Source of the DNA: Promethearchaeota archaeon
Lineage (GTDB): Archaea; Asgardarchaeota; Lokiarchaeia; Sigyniarchaeales; SOKP01
DNA length: 5,148 nucleotides
Direction of reading: 5' to 3'
NCBI GenBank assembly: GCA_030612905.1
Contig: JAUWNA010000175.1
Span: forward strand, 1 to 5,148
Positions 1 to 4,990 of this stretch are shown here, piece after piece (positions within the stretch are counted from its first letter, which is position 1; each line of letters opens with the position of its first letter). Below the pieces are notes generated by a model. The model made no database searches. It had not been told where the DNA came from and was given only the letters and a program-made list of their open reading frames with translations. Position numbers and translations under genes: made by a program.

Positions 1-1095
1 TCTATGGAACAGAATCCTCTTGCCGGACAAAGTTCCAAATTCCATAGAGAGTACGATCAGTGGAAGGATAAGCCGCTTGAGATGTTTGTTTTCGTTAGCA
101 ACCAGGACTTAGGGGCGAAGAAAATTGATTTGCAAAAGCAACTGAGTAAGCCTCCCGTGAATATTTTTGACATCACCGACCTTGTGAGGTTCCTCGATTT
201 TACGGATAATGGAAAGAAAGCCAAGCAAAAGTATGGCATAAAAGAACGACGGGAACCGATTATGGTACAAACTGAAGACGGTCAAGAGAAGGAGTTAATT
301 CTTACCCGAAAATACACCTTCTTGTCTTTTGAGGATGTCAGCCATGGTCTAGCAAAACGATATTCTGCCAATCTTCTTGTTAATGGACTCATTTCAAAAT
401 CTAATGTTAAACAGATTGTTAAAGAAGTAACCGCCAACCTGAAGGGGAGAGAATACTACCGCAATGAACTCGTTAAAGCCCGATGGGCAGGCACGCCAGC
501 GCACGTTGTCTGGTTATTTGTTTACGCTTCGATAGACGATATTGACAATGCTAATTGGATATGCAGAACCCAGTGGATTAGCGAAACTCTTGCGCCTAAA
601 TTTGCTCCATTGAAGCTAAGCGGCAATGATACAGTTGATCAAATTGTTATCGATTGGAATGATACGTATCCACAGAAAGCGAAAATGTATCAAGCTCTCA
701 CTATAAAAAAAGAAAAATACTTAGATGAGATGGATTCCATTAAGAAACGCACTAACGATGTCGTTGCGAAAGCAATTGAACTTACAGAAGGGCAGGAAAC
801 TGGGCAGCTTGCGTACGACCATTATATATCACAAATGAAGATCATCGAGCCCGCCTTGACAAAGCTATATTTTGCTTCGGGAGATATCGGATTACCTCCC
901 GTTGAATGTAAAGATCTCGATCAAGCATTTCAAGGCATGATGGCTTTTGCACACAATATCATTCTTCCCTTCTCTGAAAGGGGTCTATCTATGTGGTCCA
1001 AAAAAAACAGAAAATATCTCGTGCGTGAGGCCATTAAGGGTTACTTGCGAGACTTCGAAAGGTTAAAATTCGAATTAGAGAAGGTAAGAAGATAG
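1..1095 (+). CDS. Uncharacterised protein, probably 5'-truncated; nuclease-like tail plus unknown C-terminal domain
   Basis: The frame is open from base 1. The first ATG is at 4-6 and would give 363 residues, but only three bases precede it, so no ribosome binding site can be judged and the true start may lie outside the window. Numbering from that ATG, residues 13-66 (FHREYDQWKDKPLEMFVFVS, then a K-rich helix and a hydrophobic NIFDITDLVRFLDF stretch) resemble the closing half of restriction-endonuclease-like folds, where a central strand ends in a short 'vSN' turn. If so, the catalytic residues lie upstream. Residues 150-195 carry a well-formed hydrophobic and Trp-rich core (WLFVYASIDDIDNANWICRT). 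Residues 225-262 are charged and probably helical. No signal peptide or membrane segment is visible. The stop is followed at once by an attC-like site, so this looks like an integron cassette gene. I do not recognise the family, and the nuclease reading is inference from pattern only. Confidence 0.8.
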   Translation, partial: SMEQNPLAGQSSKFHREYDQWKDKPLEMFVFVSNQDLGAKKIDLQKQLSKPPVNIFDITDLVRFLDFTDNGKKAKQKYGIKERREPIMVQTEDGQEKELILTRKYTFLSFEDVSHGLAKRYSANLLVNGLISKSNVKQIVKEVTANLKGREYYRNELVKARWAGTPAHVVWLFVYASIDDIDNANWICRTQWISETLAPKFAPLKLSGNDTVDQIVIDWNDTYPQKAKMYQALTIKKEKYLDEMDSIKKRTNDVVAKAIELTEGQETGQLAYDHYISQMKIIEPALTKLYFASGDIGLPPVECKDLDQAFQGMMAFAHNIILPFSERGLSMWSKKNRKYLVREAIKGYLRDFERLKFELEKVRR

Positions 1096-1103
1096 GTGAA
1101 CTA

Positions 1104-1223
1104 ATGGATATGGATGGCGATACATCAGATAACAGAGTATATCTGGTTCGGGCTAACGCCCTACGCCACGCCCAAATTCCTCGCTCGAAATTTTGGATAT
1201 ACTCAAAACGTTATGCCGCATAA
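1104..1223 (+). CDS. Possible 39-residue ORF read through the attC site
   Basis: An ATG at 1104-1106 opens a frame of 39 codons ending with TAA at 1221-1223. AGGTGA at 1094-1099 overlaps the stop codon of the preceding gene and sits four bases before this ATG, so translational coupling is possible. The product starts MDMDGDTSDNR and ends KFWIYSKRYAA, and is basic in its second half. Almost the whole frame coincides with the attC-like palindrome, so its sequence is shaped by recombination-site structure, not by an evident protein fold. It may be translated without having a function, or be an annotation artefact. I recognise no family. Confidence 0.3.
   Translation: MDMDGDTSDNRVYLVRANALRHAQIPRSKFWIYSKRYAA
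1127..1217 (+). other. attC-like integron cassette recombination site
   Basis: The outer arms are ATAAC at 1129-1133 and GTTAT at 1210-1214, which are exact complements. Inside them GAGTATATC at 1135-1143 and GATATACTC at 1196-1204 are perfect 9-base complements. The spacers between the two stem blocks differ in length (1 base on the left, AAAAC on the right), as in the R/L box layout with an unpaired central spacer. GTTATGC at 1210-1216 fits the R' core GTTRRRY at six of seven positions, with the invariant GTT and AAC present. The interior holds two more hairpins, GGGC/GCCC (1150-1153 with 1158-1161) and CCAAATT with AATTTTGG (one bulged T), as in the variable terminal structure. The length of about 90 bases is within the usual attC range. 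The orientation, R'' close behind the stop of the upstream + strand gene, is that of a cassette. No integrase gene or second attC is visible here. Confidence 0.7.
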
Positions 1224-1264
1224 GTAAATCGGCAGCAATGAATAATATATAGAGTGTGGTAATA

Positions 1265-1421
1265 AATAGGGATAGACACCTATTTTCTTTGGCAGCACCT
1301 ATCCAAAGACATAAAGGGGGACAATGGGACAGGTTATTTACCCTCCCAATTTGATCGTGCTAAGATATAGGGACAGTGAAGGCCTAAAAGGGAAGGTGGA
1401 CAATAGGTATCTGTCCCTATT
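1265..1421. repeat. RAYT/REP-like or MITE-like non-coding element with inverted ends
   Basis: The left end 1265-1284 and the reverse complement of the right end 1402-1421 agree at 18 of 20 bases. Both contain the AATAGGGAYAGAYACCTATT pattern that I associate with sequences flanking RAYT (REP-associated tyrosine transposase) genes. The interior has a perfect 6-bp hairpin CTTTGG/CCAAAG (1287-1292 with 1303-1308), further GGGAC motifs at 1318-1333, and an internal direct copy of ATAGGGACAG at 1367-1376. No transposase reading frame fits in 157 bases, so this would be a deletion derivative or a non-autonomous element. It lies between the attC site and the next gene. The family assignment is from remembered motif similarity, while the inverted ends are directly visible. 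Confidence 0.6.
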
Positions 1422-1454
1422 GTCTTTAATAGAGATTTAGATAATAAATATTAT

Positions 1455-1458
1455 GGAG
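1455..1458 (+). promoter_or_regulatory. Ribosome binding site deciding the start of the next gene
   Basis: GGAG lies six bases before the ATG at 1465. The in-frame ATG at 1453 has no purine-rich site at a usable distance (the nearest, AGAG, is about 18 bases away) and itself overlaps this GGAG. This favours the second ATG. Confidence 0.55.
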
Positions 1459-1464
1459 CAAAAA

Positions 1465-2721
1465 ATGAATACACTTAAGGACTGTATTTTATGTTCTGCT
1501 GAAAATCGATGGTTTGATTGCTGGAATCTATGGATACAAACTAGCCAAAATTATTTTAATCCTGAATCGTTTAGATTAAATCTTAATAATTGTATCCAAT
1601 CTTTGCGGACGATTACTTGGATATTGCAAAAAAGTAAATCAAAAATTCCTTATTTTGATAAATGGTATGGAAAATGGCAAGTTAAAATGAAAAGCGATCC
1701 AATTCTTAAATGGGCAGTAGATGCGCGAAATACGATTGTAAAAGAAGGAGACTTAATAATCCATAGTAAAGCAAGAATAGCAATAATAGAAAATTGGTTT
1801 ACTCCACCAATCTTTGAGCTTGATGTTCCTCCTTTTTCCAACACAAATGACTTTGAAAAAATATTATCAAAGCGATTGTCTGTAAAACAATTATCTCTTG
1901 ATGGACTTTTAAGAGTGGAACGAAGGTGGGTTGATTCAAAACTTCCAAAAAATGAATTATTAGATGCCTTGGCACATACATTTGAATTTTTATCCGAGAT
2001 CATTTTAGATGCACATGAATCCGTATTATCAGCAGAGGATGTTAAAAAATGTTCATGGTATCATGTTTACAAGCCTCAACATAAAGAGATTCACAGCAGT
2101 ATGTCATCAATTGATTGGAATAGAACAATTTGGATTGATCTTAAAAGTAACGAAATTGTTCACGTAGAAGAAAAAAAACATAAAATAAGTAAAAAATCCT
2201 TAAAAAAAGCAAAAGAAAGATATTCTAATTGTTTGGAATCGATCATAAAGATAAAAGAATCACGAGGTTTAATCGAAGAAGCTAAAGTTTTTTTTAAAAT
2301 GGCAAAAGAAATTCTTATTAAAGATGGTCATCATTCACCAATTGCTATACTTGGCTATCCAAACAGAGAACAACGGTTGTGTCCTTTAAAATTTGATGAT
2401 AGAACAGAGAAAAAGCTTGTAATTTATAAATTAGCCAATATTATTAAAAGTACTGAGGCTACTTCTCTAATACTAATAAATGAAGTTTGGGTTGCTCCAG
2501 AAAATAATTTTAAACTTACGCCAAACAGCATGGAAAGCTCAGAACGCTTGGAAGCTTTAACGCTTTTTGCGATTGACGCAAAAGGAAATGAATATCATTG
2601 CGGTATAGTTTTCGAGAAAAAAGATAATAAAATTATATTTAAAGAAGAAAGTGAATTTAATTTTAAAAAATATAATATTAATATGTTGTCACCGATAAAA
2701 GCAGTTTGGAAATTAAAATAA
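1465..2721 (+). CDS. Uncharacterised two-domain protein, helical N-terminal half with HEPN-like features
   Basis: 418 residues from the ATG at 1465, chosen because GGAG precedes it by six bases; starting at 1453 would add four residues. The N-terminal half is helical and Trp-rich. It contains RLNLNNCIQSLRTITWILQK (about 37-56), a WYGKWQ motif, DARNTIVKEGDL (86-97) and RVERRWVDSKLPKNELLDAL (150-169) followed by LAHTFEFLSEIILDAH. I recall this combination from a family of uncharacterised bacterial proteins. The 'ARNxIVKEGDL' helix end resembles HEPN domains, but the RNase R-x4-6-H motif is not clearly present. A lysine-rich linker (about 236-260) leads to a C-terminal domain with LILINEVWVAP (about 335-345) and ERLEALTLFAIDAKG (about 360-374). 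No signal peptide or membrane segment is visible. The stop lies inside a partial copy of the repeat found upstream of the gene. Function is unknown and a stress or defence role is speculative. Confidence 0.88.
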   Translation: MNTLKDCILCSAENRWFDCWNLWIQTSQNYFNPESFRLNLNNCIQSLRTITWILQKSKSKIPYFDKWYGKWQVKMKSDPILKWAVDARNTIVKEGDLIIHSKARIAIIENWFTPPIFELDVPPFSNTNDFEKILSKRLSVKQLSLDGLLRVERRWVDSKLPKNELLDALAHTFEFLSEIILDAHESVLSAEDVKKCSWYHVYKPQHKEIHSSMSSIDWNRTIWIDLKSNEIVHVEEKKHKISKKSLKKAKERYSNCLESIIKIKESRGLIEEAKVFFKMAKEILIKDGHHSPIAILGYPNREQRLCPLKFDDRTEKKLVIYKLANIIKSTEATSLILINEVWVAPENNFKLTPNSMESSERLEALTLFAIDAKGNEYHCGIVFEKKDNKIIFKEESEFNFKKYNINMLSPIKAVWKLK

Positions 2722-2739
2722 AGACAAACACCTATTTTC
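2716..2739 (+). repeat. Direct-repeat copy of the 1264-1287 element end
   Basis: This 24-base stretch matches 1264-1287 at 20 positions, with the last 12 (ACACCTATTTTC) identical. It is in the same orientation and includes the stop codon of the preceding gene. The gene at 1465-2721 is therefore bracketed by two like-oriented copies of a RAYT-type repeat. Confidence 0.6.
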
Positions 2740-2755
2740 GTTAACACCAATTTTA

Positions 2756-2786
2756 AATGGTACAGGGGACGATTGTCCGTACCATT
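2756..2786. repeat. REP-like bulged hairpin, possible transcription end of the preceding gene
   Basis: AATGGTAC at 2756-2763 pairs perfectly with GTACCATT at 2779-2786, and GGAC at 2767-2770 pairs with GTCC at 2775-2778 around a GATT loop. An unpaired AGG at 2764-2766 makes an asymmetric bulge. A bulged stem of this kind is typical of REP sequences recognised by RAYT transposases. It starts 35 bases after the stop of the preceding gene and could also slow or end transcription, but no U-run follows, so I do not call it an intrinsic terminator. Confidence 0.55.
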
Positions 2787-2830
2787 ATAATCATAAGATC
2801 AGAATATTTTATAAATAATTAGTCTTATAA

Positions 2831-2929
2831 CATAAACTTAAAAAGGTAGCTGTAATAGCTGCTATGCAAAAATTACTCTTGATTACACATGCGATTTACA
2901 AGAATAAGACAGTCTATGTTCCAGGGTAA
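2831..2929 (+). pseudogene. C-terminal remnant of an IS110/IS1111-family transposase
   Basis: The frame 2831-2926, closed by TAA at 2927-2929 and preceded by an in-frame TAA at 2828-2830, encodes 32 residues beginning HKLKKVAVIAAMQKLLLITH and ending AIYKNKTVYVPG. This matches the closing helix of IS110-family (DEDD plus serine) transposases as I know it: 'KVAlvAxMRKLLxIxhaiyKN', then a short tail. The catalytic DEDD domain and the rest of the transposase are absent, so this is a dead fragment. The following AT-rich bases to about 3004 may be the old element's non-coding end, but I cannot define its boundary. The nearby REP-like hairpin upstream marks this as a site of repeated insertion. Confidence 0.72.
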
Positions 2930-3004
2930 CTGATAAATGTATTAAAAATTAAATATCGTTTTAGAGAGAGTTGTAGTTGACTTTCAAAACAGTATCTGAC
3001 CACA

Positions 3005-3034
3005 TTGATTTTTCGAAAGACTTTCTTGTATAAA
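3005..3034 (+). promoter_or_regulatory. Possible sigma70-type promoter for the 99-residue gene
   Basis: TTGATT at 3005-3010 and TATAAA at 3029-3034 are separated by 18 bases. The predicted transcript start, near 3041, falls at the Shine-Dalgarno itself, giving a very short leader, so the real promoter may instead lie further upstream. Confidence 0.3.
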
Positions 3035-3040
3035 CTAAAT

Positions 3041-3046
3041 AGGAGG
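3041..3046 (+). promoter_or_regulatory. Ribosome binding site AGGAGG
   Basis: A full AGGAGG lies 12 bases before the ATG at 3059. The spacing is longer than ideal, but no other in-frame start is better placed. It rules out the upstream TTG at 3005 as the likely start. Confidence 0.65.
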
Positions 3047-3058
3047 AACTATTTTTTT

Positions 3059-3358
3059 ATGTATAATCTTAGACAACCAACCGAAAAACAAATTAAGCTT
3101 GCAAAATCACTTGGTATAATTACAAAGGATAAGAGTTTTCGCGTTCTAACTGCGGAAATAACTGATAAGATCGAACTAAGCTCATTTAAATATATTGAGC
3201 AAATGCATTTAGAATCTGGTCTTGAAGTTAAGTATGTTGGAAATAGAGGAGATCTTCCAAGAGACCTAACTATCAGTTCTATTGGGAAAAATGGTTTTAT
3301 ATATTTTAAAGGAACCTCAAAGTATTGCCGACCATGGGATATAAAAATAAAAAAATAG
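3059..3358 (+). CDS. Uncharacterised 99-residue protein
   Basis: The ATG at 3059 is preceded by AGGAGG; the longer frame from TTG at 3005 would add 18 residues with no ribosome binding site. Two parts are visible. Residues 6-40 contain PTEKQIKLAKSLGI and a second helix TAEITDKIE, a 'T-x-K-Q-x3-A-x-x-LGI' helix-turn-helix-like unit that I have seen as a small accessory module in phage and DNA-metabolism proteins. Residues 55-99 (LEVKYVGNRGDLPRDLTISS, then GKNGFIYFKGT and a basic tail) look like a small beta-barrel, possibly nucleic-acid binding. The protein ends in a run of lysines. There is no signal peptide or membrane segment. It stands alone, 129 bases after the transposase remnant and 413 bases before the next gene. 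I do not recognise a named family, and the module descriptions are inference. Confidence 0.75.
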   Translation: MYNLRQPTEKQIKLAKSLGIITKDKSFRVLTAEITDKIELSSFKYIEQMHLESGLEVKYVGNRGDLPRDLTISSIGKNGFIYFKGTSKYCRPWDIKIKK

Positions 3359-3412
3359 CATTCTCTAACAGTGTTTATAAGGACTGGCTCTTATAGAAAT
3401 TGAAACCATATC

Positions 3413-3441
3413 TTGACAGCTTCACTCGATAAAAATAAAAT
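3413..3441 (+). promoter_or_regulatory. Strong-looking sigma70-type promoter
   Basis: A perfect TTGACA at 3413-3418 and TAAAAT at 3436-3441 (5 of 6 to consensus) have the optimal 17-base spacing. Transcription would begin near 3448, leaving about 324 bases before the HEPN/Toprim start codon. Either the gene has a long leader or a small RNA is made here. In DNA this AT-rich, chance -10 boxes are common, but the exact -35 with exact spacing is less so. Confidence 0.5.
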
Positions 3442-3447
3442 ACTTTG

Positions 3448-3771
3448 AAAAGTTATATTAGATTTTTGTATAAAAAATTACAATTCAACTATATAGAGAA
3501 ATAATATACGTACAGAAATATATCATTTTTCAGAGAGGAATCGCGGAATTGGACTTCACAGCTTCATATTTTCTGTTTTCACTTTACATTTTGTGAATTC
3601 ATGAAGTCTGAATCTTTTCTTACACCGTCTTTTTTTGCTTAAGTAGAAAAATTTTAGAGGATTACAAAAAAGATATTTAGTCATTAGAAATAATCATTCA
3701 AGTATGATGACCTTATTCTGTTAATCTACATGGTATAAGATAGCACGGTTTTTTAGGAGCATTTAATAAAT
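3448..3771 (+). other. Gene-free AT-rich leader with inverted repeats
   Basis: No convincing gene lies between 3359 and 3771. The part after the promoter holds GACTTCA at 3552-3558 pairing with TGAAGTC at 3602-3608 (extendable with wobble pairs to 3549/3611). Inside its loop is a second short stem, TTCAC 3578-3582 with GTGAA 3593-3597. A run of seven T follows at about 3629-3635, too far from the stem to be a standard terminator. A short hairpin TATAAG/CTTATA (3376-3381 with 3390-3395) sits just behind the 99-residue gene. A structured leader or small RNA is possible but not shown. Confidence 0.25.
3526..3538 (+). repeat. 13-base direct repeat, left copy
   Basis: TTTTTCAGAGAGG here recurs exactly at 4978-4990. 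The two copies bracket the HEPN/Toprim gene and part of its leader, as boundary repeats of an inserted segment might. Similarity does not extend beyond the 13 bases, so chance in AT-rich DNA is not excluded. Confidence 0.35.
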
Positions 3772-4974
3772 ATGGGATCAGAAATAACTTTAGGAATAAA
3801 TAGAATAGAAATAGACCGGGGTATGAATGAATTTTTTCGTAATCATTCACGGTTATTCCATAAAAATGAGATAAAAATGGAATATTATTACTATGCCGAT
3901 AATTATAAAGAAAAAAAATTAGCATTTTCAAAAAAATTATCAAAAGTAAAATTACGGTTAGAATTGCTGGGATACACATTAAAAAATGTAAAAAATAAAT
4001 ATATAAACCATTGTAATTGGTATAAAGAATACTATTCAGAAAAATATTTTCTAAATTTTGATCAATTTTCTGAAATTATAGAATCAATTAATTTAAATAA
4101 AAATAAATTTTGCTATATACATGGTCACAAACATTGTTATGATTTTAGTGAATATTTCGAGGATTATATTAAGGATATACATATTTTTAAAAATCGCATT
4201 AATTTAAAAGATTCTTTAAGAGAATTTTTTGAAAGATTAGACCCATATATAATCCTTAGATTAATAATTGAAAATCCTAATAATTTAAATCAAAAATTAA
4301 TTTGGAGATATTCGGATATTTTAGAAGCAGGATATATTAAAGAAAACGAATTATATGAAGATCTTAGTATTAGTGATAAATATTTAATAATTACTGAAGG
4401 AACTTCAGATTTATTTATAATAAGAAAAAATATAAAACTATTTTATCCAGAAATATTCGGCTTTGTCGAATTCATCGACATGGATAAAAATTACCCTTTT
4501 ACAGGAAGTGGTAATTTGTTTAACTTTATTCAAGGTTTAGCAAAAATATATTCAAAATATAAGATATTAATTATTTTTGATAATGATGCTGAGGGAATTG
4601 AGAAATATGAGCAATGTAAAAAACTTAATATACCTCAAGATATCAAAATTATGAAATTACCAAATCTTAAAGAATTTAATAATTTCGACACTATTGGACC
4701 AACTGGTTTCAAAAAATCAAATATTAATGGGCTTGCAGTTTCTATAGAATGTTTTTTAGATTTGAAATATGAAGTTGATCAAAAGCCAAGAATAAGGTGG
4801 ACTAACTTTAAAAAAAAGATTAATAAATATCAAGGTGCTTTAGAAAATAAAGAAATATATACAAAATTATTCAAAAAAATAAAAACTGGAAACGAGAATT
4901 ATAATTTTTCTAAGTTGAAAATATTAACAGATTACATAATTAATAAGTGTATTGAAATGAATGAATTAATTTAG
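3772..4974 (+). CDS. HEPN/Toprim-associated domain protein, candidate abortive-infection effector
   Basis: 400 residues; the ATG at 3772 follows AGGAG (3755-3759) by 12 bases. The N-terminus (MGSEITLGINRIEID, then KLRLELLGYTL at 60-70) matches the HEPN_Toprim_N type. A middle helical segment follows, with RLDPYIILRLIIENPNNL (155-172) and LIWRYSDILEAGYIKENELY. The C-terminal Toprim domain has TEGTSD at 208-213 (E209 the expected metal/acid-base glutamate), FIDMD 234-238, a GSGNLF turn at 245-250, the DND triad 270-272 and the GP-G-NG-A-SIE-FL block at 309-329. All key Toprim acids are intact. Toprim domains cut or join DNA with Mg2+ (topoisomerases, primases, OLD nucleases), and HEPN domains are often RNases. 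Fusions like this are found among abortive-infection proteins. The protein is presumably cytoplasmic. No partner gene is adjacent. Its base composition is far more AT-rich than the first gene, which suggests separate acquisition. Family is well supported; activity is inferred. Confidence 0.93.
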   Translation: MGSEITLGINRIEIDRGMNEFFRNHSRLFHKNEIKMEYYYYADNYKEKKLAFSKKLSKVKLRLELLGYTLKNVKNKYINHCNWYKEYYSEKYFLNFDQFSEIIESINLNKNKFCYIHGHKHCYDFSEYFEDYIKDIHIFKNRINLKDSLREFFERLDPYIILRLIIENPNNLNQKLIWRYSDILEAGYIKENELYEDLSISDKYLIITEGTSDLFIIRKNIKLFYPEIFGFVEFIDMDKNYPFTGSGNLFNFIQGLAKIYSKYKILIIFDNDAEGIEKYEQCKKLNIPQDIKIMKLPNLKEFNNFDTIGPTGFKKSNINGLAVSIECFLDLKYEVDQKPRIRWTNFKKKINKYQGALENKEIYTKLFKKIKTGNENYNFSKLKILTDYIINKCIEMNELI

Positions 4975-4977
4975 TTT

Positions 4978-4990
4978 TTTTTCAGAGAGG
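4978..4990 (+). repeat. 13-base direct repeat, right copy
   Basis: This is the second exact copy of TTTTTCAGAGAGG, beginning three bases after the HEPN/Toprim stop codon. The 158 bases after it contain no convincing gene. A perfect TATAAT at 5020-5025 lacks a recognisable -35. An ATG occupies the last three bases of the window (5146-5148) behind GGTGA at 5137-5141, so a gene may begin there. Confidence 0.35.

Noticed and set aside
57..239. Minus-strand open frame of 60 codons
   Set aside because: It lies wholly within the first gene, whose + strand product is clearly protein-like; no ribosome binding site or recognisable sequence.
1650..2003. Minus-strand open frame of 117 codons (and a second at 1799-1981)
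   Set aside because: Both are shadows of the 418-residue gene, whose + strand motifs are conserved-looking; the antisense peptides show no domain.
3005..3058. 18-residue N-terminal extension of the 99-residue protein from a TTG start
   Set aside because: No ribosome binding site before the TTG, whereas AGGAGG precedes the ATG at 3059; the TTG is better read as part of a possible -35 box.
3364..3460. A second attC suggested by CTCTAAC and a later GTTATAT
   Set aside because: The inner complementary L boxes seen at 1135/1196 are missing, so the arms do not form a nested stem.
3556..3684. Minus-strand 42-codon frame in the leader, rich in Lys/Arg
   Set aside because: There is no Shine-Dalgarno before its ATG and no recognisable sequence; it is probably chance in AT-rich DNA.
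3713..3979. Minus-strand open frame of 88 codons with a hydrophobic product
   Set aside because: The hydrophobicity comes from reading A-rich coding sequence in antisense; it overlaps the start of the HEPN/Toprim gene.
4936..4983. Intrinsic terminator after the HEPN/Toprim gene (AT-only stem then a T-run)
   Set aside because: The only stem is AATTAAT/ATTAATT with a loop of about 20 bases and no G-C pairs; too weak to call.
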